Below, piece by piece: positions 44,206 to 54,043 of a DNA stretch of 64,000 bases. Where the stretch lies: positions 1,364,001 through 1,428,000 of the forward strand of contig NZ_FNSQ01000005.1 in the NCBI RefSeq assembly GCF_900105205.1, given 5' to 3'. Within the stretch, counting starts at the first letter, position 1. Each line of letters begins with the position of its first letter. This stretch comes from Microbacterium hydrocarbonoxydans (lineage in GTDB: Bacteria > Actinomycetota > Actinomycetes > Actinomycetales > Microbacteriaceae). The position numbers were made by a program, and so were the translations under genes. The notes below the pieces were generated by a model that worked only from the letters and a program-made list of their open reading frames with translations, ran no database searches and was not told the origin of the DNA.

Positions 44206-44487
44206 GGTGCTCCTCAGGTATGCGATCCGGCGTCTCAGTTCGAATGTCGGAGGTCCGTGGTGGGGTATCCGTATCGAAACCGTATCCGAGAATCGCGCTG
44301 ATGTGGAAGATCTGTTCGAGCGTGTCGGCCGAATATCGGATGTGTTTTTCGAAGAACGCTTGACAGATGTTCGAATTCGAAGATACCTTCGGAACGTAGC
44401 TTCGCATCAAAGGCTCCCGGCCGAGACGCGGATGCGAACGCTACGCCAACTTCACCGTTTCGGCGGGAGATGCAGAGGAGCCACGAC
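44206..44487. promoter_or_regulatory. lexA/LysM divergent control region with candidate SOS boxes
   Basis: 282 bp. On the plus strand a TTGACA -35 (44360-44365) and GATACC -10 (44382-44387) flank the palindrome TTCGAATTCGAA (44370-44381), placed where a repressor would block RNA polymerase. A second dyad GTTTTTCGAAGAAC (44344-44357, one mismatch) lies just upstream. A third TTCGAA (44239-44244) is near lexA. All share the TTCGAA core that relates to the actinobacterial LexA consensus TCGAAC-N4-GTTCGA, but none is an exact match. Confidence 0.55.
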
Positions 44488-44853
44488 ATGAGCACCATCA
44501 CCTTCAGCACCGCAGCAGTAGTTCTTCCGGTTCGCCCGGCGACGCGGCTCAAGCTGACGGCGCGTGGCCGCCGTGTCGTCCTCGCGATCGCGGCAGTGCC
44601 GCTCGCCGTGGGGATCGGCTTCGCCGCTCTCAGCGGCGGCAGCGCGATGGCATCGGGAGAGCAGGTGGCCACCGCGTCGTTCGCCACCGTGACGGTGATG
44701 CCGGGCGACACCCTGTGGTCGATCGCCGAGAGCATCGCACCGGCTGCCGATCCGCGCGAGGTCATCGGCGACATCACCCGCTTGAACGTCCTGCACGGCG
44801 GCGAGCTGCAGATCGGTCAGGAACTGGCCATCCCCGCGCAGTACTCCGAGTGA
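44488..44853 (+). CDS. LysM-domain membrane protein, probable SOS cell-division inhibitor
   Basis: 121 residues: a basic N-terminus, one membrane helix (about 29-48) and an extracellular LysM domain (about 68-116; VMPGDTLWSIAESI, with LNVLHGGELQIGQEL). Size, topology and divergent position beside lexA match YneA-type division suppressors, though sequence identity to them is not shown here. The ATG at 44488 follows GAGGAG by 7 nt. It is transcribed from a promoter with a candidate LexA operator. Confidence 0.78.
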   Translation: MSTITFSTAAVVLPVRPATRLKLTARGRRVVLAIAAVPLAVGIGFAALSGGSAMASGEQVATASFATVTVMPGDTLWSIAESIAPAADPREVIGDITRLNVLHGGELQIGQELAIPAQYSE

Positions 44854-44907
44854 GGCCCCGCGCAGTCCTTCTGCGTCATGACGAGAGTCGAGTGGTCTGA
44901 CGCGGCC

Positions 44908-44913
44908 TACCAT
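44908..44913 (+). promoter_or_regulatory. -10 element of hisC
   Basis: TACCAT, 7 nt before GTG 44921. If used, the ATG at 44912 would lie upstream of the transcript start. Confidence 0.4.
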
Positions 44914-44920
44914 GGGAAGG

Positions 44921-46006
44921 GTGACTGCATCACTGTCTGACCTCCCGCTTCGCGACGACCTTCGAGGCCTCACGCCGTATGGCGCTCCTCAGGCTCCGCT
45001 TCCGATCGCCCTGAACGTCAACGAGAACACGCATCCCGTGCCGGATGCCGTGGCGAGCGACATCCTCGACGACATCGCGGTCGCATTGCGGGATGTGAAT
45101 CGGTACCCCGACCGTGAGTTCACAACGCTGCGCGAGGGATTCGCGGAGTATCTCGGACATGGACTCCAGCCCGAACAGATCTGGGCGGGCAACGGATCGA
45201 ACGAGGTGCTCCAGCACATCCTCCAGGCGTTCGGGGGACCGGGGCGCACGGCGTTCAGCTTCGCACCGACGTACTCGATGTACCCGCTCATCGCCCAGGG
45301 CACGGGCGCGCGCTGGATCGCAGGCGCCCGCCAGCCCGACTACACGATCACGCCCGATGAGGCGGCCGCGCAGGTCGAGGAGCTCGACCCCGACGTCATC
45401 CTGCTGTGTTCCCCGAACAACCCCACGGGCACCCCGCTCGGTCTCGACGTGGTCGAGGCCGTCTACGAGGCGTCGCGCGGCATCGTGATCGTCGATGAGG
45501 CGTACCAGGAGTTCGCGCCGCACGAGGCGCCGTCGGCGCTGACTCTGCTCGACGGGCGACCGCGCCTCGCGGTGTCGCGCACGATGAGCAAGGCCTTCGC
45601 GTTCGCGGGAGCACGAGTGGGCTATCTTGCCGCCGACCCCGCGTTCATCGACGCTCTCCGCCTCGTGCGTCTGCCGTACCACCTGAGCGCCCTGACACAG
45701 GCGGCAGCGATCGCCGCTCTGCGCAACTCCGAGGTCATGCTGGGCATGGTCGAGGAGATCGTGGAACAGCGCGATCGCATCTCCGCCACCCTCGAGGCGC
45801 TGGGGTACACGCCCCACGAATCGTGGTCGAACTTCGTCCTGTTCGGCGGCGTCGCCGAACCGCAGCGGGTCTGGCAGCAGCTCTACGACCGAGGCGTCCT
45901 CATCCGCGATGTCGGAATCCCTGGACACCTGCGCGTCACCGCCGGCACCGAGGCGGAGACCACCGCGTTCCTCGACGCCCTCGCCTCGATAGGATCGGCT
46001 TCATGA
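44921..46006 (+). CDS. hisC: Histidinol-phosphate aminotransferase
   Basis: 361-residue PLP enzyme of histidine synthesis. The N-terminal [13 protein letters not shown] substrate loop, [11 protein letters not shown], the PLP-binding VDEAYQEF and the Schiff-base lysine in [17 protein letters not shown] are all present. GTG 44921 is preferred because a GGGAAGG and a -10 precede it; ATG 44912 would add three residues. Its stop overlaps hisB (ATGA). Confidence 0.94.
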   Translation: MTASLSDLPLRDDLRGLTPYGAPQAPLPIALNVNENTHPVPDAVASDILDDIAVALRDVNRYPDREFTTLREGFAEYLGHGLQPEQIWAGNGSNEVLQHILQAFGGPGRTAFSFAPTYSMYPLIAQGTGARWIAGARQPDYTITPDEAAAQVEELDPDVILLCSPNNPTGTPLGLDVVEAVYEASRGIVIVDEAYQEFAPHEAPSALTLLDGRPRLAVSRTMSKAFAFAGARVGYLAADPAFIDALRLVRLPYHLSALTQAAAIAALRNSEVMLGMVEEIVEQRDRISATLEALGYTPHESWSNFVLFGGVAEPQRVWQQLYDRGVLIRDVGIPGHLRVTAGTEAETTAFLDALASIGSAS

Positions 46007-46620
46007 GCAGCCCCGTCCAGACCCCGCGCACCGCCTCGCGTGTGCGCAGCACGTCGGAGTCCACCGTCGAGCTCGAACTGAACCTCGACGGCACCGGTGC
46101 GAGCCGCATCGACACGTCGGTGCCGTTCTTCGACCACATGCTCACGGCCTTCGCGAAGCACTCGCTCACCGACCTCACGGTGCGCGCCTCCGGTGACACG
46201 CAGATCGATGCGCACCACACGGTCGAGGACGTCTCGATCGTGCTCGGACAGGCCATCCTCGAGGCGCTCGGCGACAAGTCGGGCATCTCCCGCTACGGCG
46301 ATGCGCTGGTGCCTCTCGACGAGGCGCTCGCGCAGGCGGTCGTCGACATCTCGGGGCGTCCCTACCTCGTGCACACCGGGGAGCCCGCAGGATTCGAGCA
46401 CCACCTGATCGGCGGCCACTTCACGGGATCGCTGGTGCGTCACTCGTTCGAGGCCATCAGCTTCAACGCCGCGCTCACCGTGCACGTCCGGGTCCTCGGC
46501 GGCCGCGATCCGCACCACATCGCGGAGGCGGAGTACAAGGCGTTCGCCCGCGCGTTCCGTCAGGCCAAGGCTCTGGATCCGTCTGTGGACGGCATCCCCT
46601 CGACCAAGGGCGCACTGTGA
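46003..46620 (+). CDS. hisB: Imidazoleglycerol-phosphate dehydratase
   Basis: 205-residue single-domain HisB. Metal-binding motifs [11 protein letters not shown] and the later [16 protein letters not shown] are intact, with the early [13 protein letters not shown]. It lies between hisC and hisH with overlapping start and stop codons on both sides. Confidence 0.96.
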   Translation: MSSPVQTPRTASRVRSTSESTVELELNLDGTGASRIDTSVPFFDHMLTAFAKHSLTDLTVRASGDTQIDAHHTVEDVSIVLGQAILEALGDKSGISRYGDALVPLDEALAQAVVDISGRPYLVHTGEPAGFEHHLIGGHFTGSLVRHSFEAISFNAALTVHVRVLGGRDPHHIAEAEYKAFARAFRQAKALDPSVDGIPSTKGAL

Positions 46621-47258
46621 GCAGCGCGCCTCGTGTCGCCGTCTTCGACTATGAATCCGGCAACGTCCACTCGGCGGTCAAGGCGCTCGTCGCGGCGGGT
46701 GCGGATGCGGTGCTCACCCGCGACCGCAAGGAGGCGCTCGAAGCCGACGGCCTCGTCGTGCCAGGCGTCGGCGCATTCCAGGCCGTCCGTGATGCGCTCT
46801 TCGCGCACGGCGGTGACGAGATCATCGATCGACGCCTCGCCGGAGGTCGCCCCGTGCTCGGGATCTGCGTCGGCATGCAGGTGCTCTTCGCGCACGGCGT
46901 CGAGCGCGGTCACGACACCGAGGGCCTGGCCGAGTGGCCGGGAGCCGTCACCGAGCTCAACGCTCCCGTGCTTCCGCACATGGGATGGAACACGGTCGAG
47001 CCGGGCTCCGACTCGGTGCTCTTCCGGGGTATCGAGAACGAGCGCTTCTACTTCGTGCACTCCTACGCCGCGCAGTCGTGGGAACTCGATGTGATCCCGC
47101 CGTTCCCGCAGCCGGTGCTCACCTGGTCGACGTACGGGGACCCGTTCCTCGCCGCTGTCGAGAACGGACCGCTGTCGGCCACCCAGTTCCACCCCGAGAA
47201 GTCCGGGGATGCGGGCATCCAGCTCCTCCGCAACTGGGTCGACAGTCTCCGCGGCTGA
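46617..47258 (+). CDS. hisH: Imidazole glycerol phosphate synthase subunit HisH (glutaminase)
   Basis: 213-residue class I glutamine amidotransferase subunit that feeds ammonia to HisF. The triad is Cys84 (GICVGMQ), His192 and Glu194 (FHPEKSG). GTG overlaps the hisB stop. The hisF partner is not in this window. Confidence 0.95.
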   Translation: MSSAPRVAVFDYESGNVHSAVKALVAAGADAVLTRDRKEALEADGLVVPGVGAFQAVRDALFAHGGDEIIDRRLAGGRPVLGICVGMQVLFAHGVERGHDTEGLAEWPGAVTELNAPVLPHMGWNTVEPGSDSVLFRGIENERFYFVHSYAAQSWELDVIPPFPQPVLTWSTYGDPFLAAVENGPLSATQFHPEKSGDAGIQLLRNWVDSLRG

Positions 47259-47304
47259 CAGCGCGCGCTGACGGGCGTCGCACGCCCCCGACCGGTCCGC
47301 GCTG

Positions 47305-48963
47305 TCAGAACCCGCGAGCGACCGCGGCGGCAGCAGACAACCACGCCTGCTGCGTCGGCGCCGCGAGACCCCGAAGGCGCAGGTGACCGTCGACCATCTC
47401 ACGGTCGAACGGGATGCTGACGACCTCACGAGCCAGCGGCTGGTAGCCCGCCACGACCTCAGCGACATCCGCGGACGACGCCTTCGGATCGGCCTGACTG
47501 ACGACGACGACCGAATCGCGGGCCAGGCGGGCTGACCGCTCGTCGCGATCCTCCAGCGCCTCGAGAAGCAGTGCTCCTGCTTCGGCGTGGTCGTCGCGGG
47601 TCGTCGTGGCGACGACGATCTGGTCGGCGAGATCGATCATCCGCAGCCACATCGGGTCGGACTCGTCATTGCCGGAGTCGATGATGATCAGGCGGTAGAA
47701 CTTCGCTGCCACCGCATGGATCGAGTCGACGTCCGAGGGGCTCAGCCGGTTCTCATGCGCCAGGCGGATGGGTTTCGAACGCAGGACGTCGTACTTCTCC
47801 TGCGGCTGGTGGTGCACGAAGTGCGCGAGATCGGCCGACTGGCCCTGCGCGCCGAGGAGGCGCTGCGTCTGGGGCAGGAGCTCGAGCAGGGTGCGGTCGT
47901 GGGCGCCAGCCTCGGTGCGCCAGCCGAGCGTCCCTCGGGTCTGGTTGTTGTCCCACGCGAGCACGCCGGCGCCGCCGTACTGGGCGAAGACCGCCGACAG
48001 CAGCACGGTGGCCGGGGTCTTCCCCGCGCCGCCCTTGCCGTTCACGACCGCCACGGTCCGGGGGCCGGGCCAGTGGCGACTCACCTCGTGCTCGTCATCG
48101 CGCATGGCGCGTTCGCGAGCGTTCGGGCCGATCGAGAAGCCGACCTTGTTGAGGAAACCGCGTCCGCCGCGACGGGCGGGCTCCTCGCGGCGCTCCTCCT
48201 GCAGGAACGAGCGTCGTTCGATGCCCTGCTCCCGCTGCTCGCGGCGCGAAGGCGGCGCGACCGGCGACGGAGCGAGGGGCTGCGCCGGTGACATGGATGG
48301 CGTGGCCGGGGTCGACGGCAGCGCCGGAGCCGGTGACAGAGACGGCGCGGCGGGCACGGACGGGCTCGTGGGGACGCCCGTGATCGGCACCGGAGGCGCC
48401 GCAGGGGCTGCGGGGGTCTGCTGCGCAGGCGCGACCGGCGGCGCCGGCCACGACGGAGCTGTCGGAACGCTCGGAGTGGCGGGGGAGACCGGAGATGCAG
48501 GCGCAGCGGCATCGCGCCGGACCGCGGTCGGGGCGGTCTGAGCGGTCGGCGTGGTCTGCGGGGTCGGGACGGCGGGCGCGGACGAGGTCGGGGTCGCGGC
48601 CGGTGTTACCGGTGCGGCCGCCGGTGCCGCAGTGGGAGCCGGTGCAGCAGCAGTCGCCGGTGCAGCAGCGGGAGTCGAAACGGCAGCCGCCGCAGCGGCG
48701 GCCTCCGCCCGCGTGGCGGGTGCTGCCGTCGCCGGAGTGGCCGCGGTGCTCGCCGCTCTCGGTGCCCTGGGCACCGTCATCTCGGGCACGGAGTCGTCGA
48801 TGTCTGCGGACGCGGCGGCATCCGCCGGGCGCGGAGGCCGTGCCAGAGGAGCGGCATCCTCAGGGTTCAGCGGGACGTGAGCCACGATGTCCGGGTTCTC
48901 CGGCGGCATCGGGTTCCCGCGTCGCAGGGGTCCGCCTCCTCGCGGTTCCGCATCGCGCACCAT
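47305..48963 (-). CDS. EspI-like MinD/ParA-family ATPase with Pro/Ala-rich N-terminus
   Basis: 552 residues. Residues 38-240 are Pro/Ala/Thr-rich and probably disordered. A basic/acidic helix (RREQREQGIERRSFLQEE) follows. The C-terminal 250 residues form a MinD/ParA ATPase with deviant Walker A KGGAGKT (310-316), the segment AWDNNQTRGTLGWRTE, a Walker B-like LIIIDSG and a VVVSQADPK segment. This two-part build resembles EspI (Rv3876) and related proteins of mycobacterial type VII secretion loci, but no ESX genes are visible. GAGGAG precedes the ATG. It interrupts the his cluster on the opposite strand. Confidence 0.75.
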   Translation of the reverse strand: MVRDAEPRGGGPLRRGNPMPPENPDIVAHVPLNPEDAAPLARPPRPADAAASADIDDSVPEMTVPRAPRAASTAATPATAAPATRAEAAAAAAAVSTPAAAPATAAAPAPTAAPAAAPVTPAATPTSSAPAVPTPQTTPTAQTAPTAVRRDAAAPASPVSPATPSVPTAPSWPAPPVAPAQQTPAAPAAPPVPITGVPTSPSVPAAPSLSPAPALPSTPATPSMSPAQPLAPSPVAPPSRREQREQGIERRSFLQEERREEPARRGGRGFLNKVGFSIGPNARERAMRDDEHEVSRHWPGPRTVAVVNGKGGAGKTPATVLLSAVFAQYGGAGVLAWDNNQTRGTLGWRTEAGAHDRTLLELLPQTQRLLGAQGQSADLAHFVHHQPQEKYDVLRSKPIRLAHENRLSPSDVDSIHAVAAKFYRLIIIDSGNDESDPMWLRMIDLADQIVVATTTRDDHAEAGALLLEALEDRDERSARLARDSVVVVSQADPKASSADVAEVVAGYQPLAREVVSIPFDREMVDGHLRLRGLAAPTQQAWLSAAAAVARGF

Positions 48964-49118
48964 GCAATATCTCCTCACCGACCGAACAGGGGTGTCATCG
49001 AGGCTACCGCCTGATGCCTGATGTTCTCTGCGGTCATCATTTTGGAGCGGGCGGATGCGCGGGCTAGTGTCGATTCTCGTGCCGACGAATCGGCCCTCCC
49101 ATCTCACCTGAGGACGTC

Positions 49119-49865
49119 ATGAACGACTTCGCGCAGTCTCCTTCGCTCACCCTGCTTCCCGCTGTCGACGTCGCCGGGGGCAAGGCGGTCCGGCTCACCC
49201 AGGGCGAGGCCGGCACCGAGACCAGCTACGGCGACCCGCTGGATGCCGCAGGGGAGTGGGTGGCGCAGGGCGCGAAGTGGATCCACCTCGTCGACCTCGA
49301 CGCCGCGTTCGGTCGTGGCAGCAACGCACCGATCCTCCGCAAGGTCATCAAGCAGTTCAAGAACGTCAACGTCGAGCTCTCCGGCGGCATCCGTGACGAC
49401 GCGACGCTCGAGGCCGCACTCGAGAGCGGTGCGAGCCGCATCAACCTCGGCACCGCGGCGCTGGAGAACCCGGAGTGGGCGGCCGACGTGATCGGTCGCT
49501 TCGGTGAGGCGATCGCCGTCGGACTCGACGTCCGCGGCACGACGCTCGCCGCACGGGGCTGGACGAAGGAGGGCGGCGATCTCTGGGAGGTCCTCGAGCG
49601 TCTCGAGGATGCCGGGTGCAGCCGCTACGTCGTCACCGATGTCACCAAGGACGGGACCCTCAAGGGCCCGAACCTCGAGCTCCTCCGTGAGGTCACCGCC
49701 CGCACCCCGAAGCCCGTCGTCGCCTCCGGCGGCATCTCCAACCTCGACGACATCGCGGCCCTCCGCGAGCTGGTGCCGCTCGGTGTCGAAGGTGCCATCG
49801 TCGGCAAGGCGCTCTATGCCGGCGCGTTCACGCTGGCCGAGGCTCTGGATGTCGCGGGAGACTGA
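49119..49865 (+). CDS. priA: Phosphoribosyl isomerase A (HisA, probably bifunctional PriA)
   Basis: 248-residue TIM barrel. In Actinobacteria the single enzyme serves both histidine (HisA) and tryptophan (TrpF) synthesis; no separate trpF is seen in this window. The N-terminal [15 protein letters not shown] with its catalytic Asp, [25 protein letters not shown] and [14 protein letters not shown] are visible. Its start region is opposite the EspI-like gene; the SseB-family gene overlaps its end by 17 bp. Confidence 0.94.
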   Translation: MNDFAQSPSLTLLPAVDVAGGKAVRLTQGEAGTETSYGDPLDAAGEWVAQGAKWIHLVDLDAAFGRGSNAPILRKVIKQFKNVNVELSGGIRDDATLEAALESGASRINLGTAALENPEWAADVIGRFGEAIAVGLDVRGTTLAARGWTKEGGDLWEVLERLEDAGCSRYVVTDVTKDGTLKGPNLELLREVTARTPKPVVASGGISNLDDIAALRELVPLGVEGAIVGKALYAGAFTLAEALDVAGD

Positions 49866-50661
49866 CGACACCGGCGCCCACGGGTCGCACGACCACGGTG
49901 TCCCGCGCAACGACGGCGACTCTGCCGGCGTGCCGTGGGAGGGCCGCAGCTTCGAGTCGAACCCGCACGCGGGTGACGACGGATCGGCCGACCCCGCTCT
50001 GCTCGATGCGCTGCTGAGGTTCCGCGCGGGCGATGGTTCGCAGGCCGAGGTGGTCGACGCGTTCCGCAGTGCCAGGGTGCTCATCCCGCTCATCGCGGAG
50101 AAGGGCGAGGAGGGCGTGGCGCCCAGCGGGCTCACCGTCGACAAGACGCAGGAGCTCTCCATCGTCACGGTCGCGGCCCCGGACGGGCGCCGTGTGCAGC
50201 CGGTCTTCTCCTCCGTCGAGGCGATGCAGCGGTGGGATGCCACGGCGCGGCCGATTCCCGTCGAGGCGACGCGCGTGGCGCTCGCGGCATCGGCCGAGGA
50301 CACCGACCTCATCGTGCTCGATCCGACCTCCGACACCGAGTTCGTCATCCGTCGCCCCGCCGTGTGGGCGATCGCTCAGGGGCATCGGTGGGAGCCGAGC
50401 TTCCTCTCGCCCGAGGTCTTCCACGCGCTGCAGGAGAGCGTCGCCCATGAACTGGCCGTCATCGATGTCTCGGTCGCGGCGGGGGATCCGGACGCACGCC
50501 TGCGCGGACCCGAGCTGGTCGTCGTCCTCGAGCTCGTGGATGGACTGGAGCGAGAGGTTCTCGATGCGGTCCTCGCCCGACTCGCTCAGCGCTGGGCTGC
50601 CGATGACCGCATCGCGGTCCTCGCGGACTCGCTCACCGTGAAGCTCCGCCGCTCGCTCTGA
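49849..50661 (+). CDS. SseB-family protein
   Basis: 270 residues. An acidic, His-containing N-terminus (about 1-45) precedes an SseB-type N-terminal domain. Features are [42 protein letters not shown] and [23 protein letters not shown], followed by a C-terminal half like the SseB C-terminal domain. Function in Actinobacteria is unknown. The ATG lies inside the end of priA, so it is coupled to it; this order is conserved in related genomes as far as I recall. Confidence 0.78.
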   Translation: MSRETDDTGAHGSHDHGVPRNDGDSAGVPWEGRSFESNPHAGDDGSADPALLDALLRFRAGDGSQAEVVDAFRSARVLIPLIAEKGEEGVAPSGLTVDKTQELSIVTVAAPDGRRVQPVFSSVEAMQRWDATARPIPVEATRVALAASAEDTDLIVLDPTSDTEFVIRRPAVWAIAQGHRWEPSFLSPEVFHALQESVAHELAVIDVSVAAGDPDARLRGPELVVVLELVDGLEREVLDAVLARLAQRWAADDRIAVLADSLTVKLRRSL

Positions 50662-50676
50662 GTGCTCGTCGCATCG

Positions 50677-50682
50677 TAGGGT
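50677..50682 (+). promoter_or_regulatory. -10 element of the lipoprotein gene (leaderless)
   Basis: TAGGGT, 6 nt before ATG 50689. Confidence 0.5.
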
Positions 50683-50688
50683 GACCGC

Positions 50689-51090
50689 ATGCGCCGAACA
50701 GCCGTCGTGACCATGGCCTTGACGCTCATGATCGGCCTGGCCGGCTGTGATACGTACTGTCCGGCGATCGGATGGGTCAACAGTCTGAGAGTCGACACCA
50801 GCGCGATCGATGGAGTCACCGACCTGCAGTTCTGCATCGATGAGGAATGCTCGCCGCGTGCACACGAGACGCAGCCGACGGGCTCTGTCGCGACGATGTT
50901 CTCGGCGCATCAGGACGGCGACGACTGGACGCTGAACCTCGACATGACCGCACCCGAATCCGTCGTCATCCGAGTGTTCGCCGCCGACGGCGCACTCCTG
51001 AGGGAGTCCGAGCACAGGATCGACTGGACGCCTCCGACCGGCCAGTGCGGAGGGGCGACGACGGCCCCGCCGATCGTTCTCGTGGGCTAG
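50689..51090 (+). CDS. Small putative lipoprotein
   Basis: 133 residues. A signal peptide ends in the lipobox LAGC with Cys20 as the lipidated residue. The mature part has four further cysteines (DTYCPAI, LQFCIDEEC, GQCGG), suggesting two disulfides, and a beta-rich middle. No known family is recognised. Its stop shares the palindrome CTAG with the stop of the convergent DUF1844 gene (4-bp overlap). Confidence 0.75.
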   Translation: MRRTAVVTMALTLMIGLAGCDTYCPAIGWVNSLRVDTSAIDGVTDLQFCIDEECSPRAHETQPTGSVATMFSAHQDGDDWTLNLDMTAPESVVIRVFAADGALLRESEHRIDWTPPTGQCGGATTAPPIVLVG

Positions 51091-51485
51091 TTGACCGGCC
51101 CTGTCCACTTCTCGCCCGGGCCCTTGCCGATGGGGTCGGGGATGGTCGAGGCCTCGCGGAAAGCGAGCTGCAGAGACCGCAGGCCATCGCGCAGGGAGCG
51201 CGCGTGCATGTCGCTGATCTCCGGAGCGCCCGCGGTGATGAGTCCTGCGAGCGTGTTGATCAGCTTGCGGGCCTCGTCGAGGTCGAGCTGGGCGGCGGCA
51301 TCCGGGTCGTCGGCGAGGCCGAGTTTGACCGCGGCGGCGCTCATCAGGTGCACGGCGGCGGTGGTGATGACCTCCACGGCCGGCACGTCCGCGATGTCCC
51401 GTGTGGCGGAGGAGGCCGCCTCCTCCTGCCGGGCCCAGCGCTCTTCGCGCTCGCGTGCGGCCTCGTCCGATGCCTGGTTCGTCAC
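51087..51485 (-). CDS. DUF1844 domain-containing protein
   Basis: 132 residues. The charged N-terminus precedes the DUF1844 helix pair (VEVITTAAVHLMSAAAVKLG, then LDLDEARKLINTLAGLI). This family is habitually found beside infC in Actinobacteria, as here, divergent from the infC leader. Function is unknown. The GTG start at 51485 follows an AAGG stretch. Confidence 0.85.
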   Translation of the reverse strand: MTNQASDEAAREREERWARQEEAASSATRDIADVPAVEVITTAAVHLMSAAAVKLGLADDPDAAAQLDLDEARKLINTLAGLITAGAPEISDMHARSLRDGLRSLQLAFREASTIPDPIGKGPGEKWTGPVN

Positions 51486-51502
51486 TTCGCCTTGCCTTCT
51501 GT

Positions 51503-51739
51503 TAGACTGTGTCGGGCTCCGGAGCGTCATGCTCCGGCACGAAAGAGGATTCACTTCCCACCCGCGCTTGCCGTTCCAGGCTACCGGGTCTTGCACTCCA
51601 CCGGCTTCGTCGTCAGACGGATCCGGCAGACAGGGTGCGGAGCCGGCGTCTGAATGCCGGTGGGTGGGGACGATTCTGATTTCGCCCGGGATGCTGACAG
51701 CGTTCCGGTGGCCGAATCCCATCGTCTAAGGAGTTCCGC
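51503..51739 (+). promoter_or_regulatory. infC promoter and structured leader
   Basis: A TAGACT -10 (51503-51508) precedes a leader of about 225 nt. Hairpin A has 7-bp arms 51519-51525 and 51531-51537. Hairpin B pairs CAGACG (51614-51619) with 51647-51652 and CCGGC (51623-51627) with 51642-51646. Hairpin C pairs 51643-51647 with 51656-51660. B and C share bases, so they are mutually exclusive. AAGGAG (51728-51733) is the infC ribosome-binding site. An autoregulatory leader for the infC-rpmI-rplT operon is plausible. Confidence 0.6.
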
Positions 51740-52366
<627 letters not shown>

Positions 52367-52437
52367 CTCCGCCCCAGAACTCCCGCACCGCGGGTTGACA
52401 CCGTCGCCTGAGAAGGCGCCATACGAAGGAAGAGAAG

Positions 52438-52632
52438 ATGCCGAAGCAGAAGACCCACTCGGGTGCTAAGAAGCGCTTCAAGATCACCGGCAGCGGCAAG
52501 CTGAAGAAGCAGCAGGCCGGAATGCGCCACAACCTCGAGCACAAGTCGAGCCGTCGCACCCGTCGCCTCAACCAGGACCAGGTTCTGTCGAAGGCAGACT
52601 TCAAGGTCGCCAAGAAGCTTCTCGGCCGCTGA
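52438..52632 (+). CDS. rpmI: 50S ribosomal protein L35
   Basis: 64 residues, beginning [20 protein letters not shown], the diagnostic L35 N-terminus. It is the second gene of infC-rpmI-rplT, with GGAAGAGAAG before the ATG. Confidence 0.98.
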   Translation: MPKQKTHSGAKKRFKITGSGKLKKQQAGMRHNLEHKSSRRTRRLNQDQVLSKADFKVAKKLLGR

Positions 52633-52665
52633 CGCGCCCGAACGCACGAATAGGAACACAGGAAA

Positions 52666-53052
52666 ATGGCAAGAGTCAAGCGGGCGGTAAACGCCCACAA
52701 GAAGCGTCGCGTCATCCTCGAGCGCGCCTCCGGCTACCGCGGTCAGCGTTCGCGCCTCTACCGCAAGGCCAAGGAGCAGGTCATCCACTCCCTGGTGTAC
52801 TCGTACCGGGACCGTCGCAAGCGCAAGGGCGACTTCCGTCGCCTCTGGATCCAGCGCATCAACGCCGCTGCACGCCAGAACGGCATCACGTACAACCGCT
52901 TCATCCAGGGCCTCGGCCTCGCGGGTGTTACCGTCGACCGTCGTATGCTCGCTGACCTCGCGGTCAACGACGCCGCGACCTTCACGACGCTGGTCGAGAC
53001 GGCGAAGAAGGCTCTGCCCTCTGACGTCAACGCCCCGAAGACGGCTGCGTAA
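52666..53052 (+). CDS. rplT: 50S ribosomal protein L20
   Basis: 128 residues with [35 protein letters not shown] and [21 protein letters not shown]. It is the last gene of the operon and is followed by a strong hairpin. Confidence 0.98.
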   Translation: MARVKRAVNAHKKRRVILERASGYRGQRSRLYRKAKEQVIHSLVYSYRDRRKRKGDFRRLWIQRINAAARQNGITYNRFIQGLGLAGVTVDRRMLADLAVNDAATFTTLVETAKKALPSDVNAPKTAA

Positions 53053-53065
53053 GCAGGCTCTTCTC

Positions 53066-53101
53066 ACAGAGGACGCTCTCCTTCGGGAGGGCGTCCTCTG
53101 T
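53066..53101 (+). terminator. Rho-independent-type terminator of infC-rpmI-rplT
   Basis: 16-bp arms (53066-53081 and 53086-53101, one G-U) closed by a TTCG tetraloop, 13 bp after the rplT stop, followed by T-rich sequence. Confidence 0.92.
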
Positions 53102-53142
53102 CGTTCTCCCGTCGTTTGCACGGAGGGGCGCCCGCGGTTCTC

Positions 53143-53148
53143 TAGACT
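53143..53148 (+). promoter_or_regulatory. -10 element of the SpoU methyltransferase gene (leaderless)
   Basis: TAGACT, 6 nt before GTG 53155. Confidence 0.55.
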
Positions 53149-53154
53149 GAGGAC

Positions 53155-53967
53155 GTGCTGGAGAACCCCCGTTCGCCCCGAGTCCGTGCAGTCGCCAAGC
53201 TGACCAAGCGCAGTGCGCGTACCGAGACCGGTCTGTACCTGCTCGAAGGCCCTCAGGCGGTGCGCGAAGCGCTGACCTACAGCCCCGAGGCGATCGTCGA
53301 GCTGTTCTCGACGCCGACCGGCTGGGAGAAGCACCCGGACATCCGGTCGAAGGCGGCGGATGCCGACATCGAGGTCGAATACGTCACCGAGTACGTGCTG
53401 AACGCGATGGCCGACACGGTCACCCCGCAGGGTCTCGTCGCGGTCGTCAGGCAGACCCCGACCTCGGTGAAGGACATCTTCGCCGCCTCGCCTCGCCTGG
53501 TGGCCATCTGCGAAGAGGTCAGGGACCCCGGCAACCTCGGCACGATCATCAGGGCAGCGGATGCCGCGGGCGCCGACGCCGTCGTGCTCACCGGTCGCAC
53601 TGTCGATCCGTACAACCCGAAGGTCGTGCGAGCGACCACCGGCTCTCTGTTCCATCTGCCGGTGTCGGTGGGCGCCGAACTCGCGGACGTCGTCGAGAAG
53701 GCTCATGCCGCAGGGCTCCGGATCCTCGCCGCGGATGTGAAGGGCGACGACCTGCTGCGTGCCCGCGCGGACGGCGTGCTCGCCGAGCCGACGGCCTGGC
53801 TCTTCGGCAACGAGGCCCGCGGCCTCGAGGACGAGGCGCTGGCACGAGCGGACCAGGTGCTCAAGTTGCCGATCTTCGGCCGCGCCGAGTCGCTGAACCT
53901 TGCGACGGCGGCGAGCGTGTGCCTGTACGAGAGCGCCTTCGCGCAGCGCGCCGCCACTGTGGCCTGA
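53155..53967 (+). CDS. TrmH/SpoU-family RNA 2'-O-methyltransferase
   Basis: 270 residues. The N-terminal substrate-binding domain contains YLLEGPQAVREAL. The SPOUT domain carries motif 1 VRDPGNLGTIIRAADAAGA, motif 2 WLFGNEARGL and motif 3 LPIFGRAESLNLATAASV. It probably methylates a ribose in rRNA or tRNA; the site is unknown. In relatives this gene is usually next to pheST, but here 7.4 kb of other genes lies between. Confidence 0.93.
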   Translation: MLENPRSPRVRAVAKLTKRSARTETGLYLLEGPQAVREALTYSPEAIVELFSTPTGWEKHPDIRSKAADADIEVEYVTEYVLNAMADTVTPQGLVAVVRQTPTSVKDIFAASPRLVAICEEVRDPGNLGTIIRAADAAGADAVVLTGRTVDPYNPKVVRATTGSLFHLPVSVGAELADVVEKAHAAGLRILAADVKGDDLLRARADGVLAEPTAWLFGNEARGLEDEALARADQVLKLPIFGRAESLNLATAASVCLYESAFAQRAATVA

Positions 53968-54043
53968 CCCCCGCCGGTCCGCTCGCTGCCTGCGTGGCTG
54001 GTAGGTTTAGGCCTGCTCGAGCGGAGAAGGGGACCCAGAGTCG

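Noticed and set aside
44912..44914. ATG start for hisC
   Set aside because: It overlaps the TACCAT -10 element and has no ribosome-binding site; GTG 44921 fits better, though the difference is only three residues.
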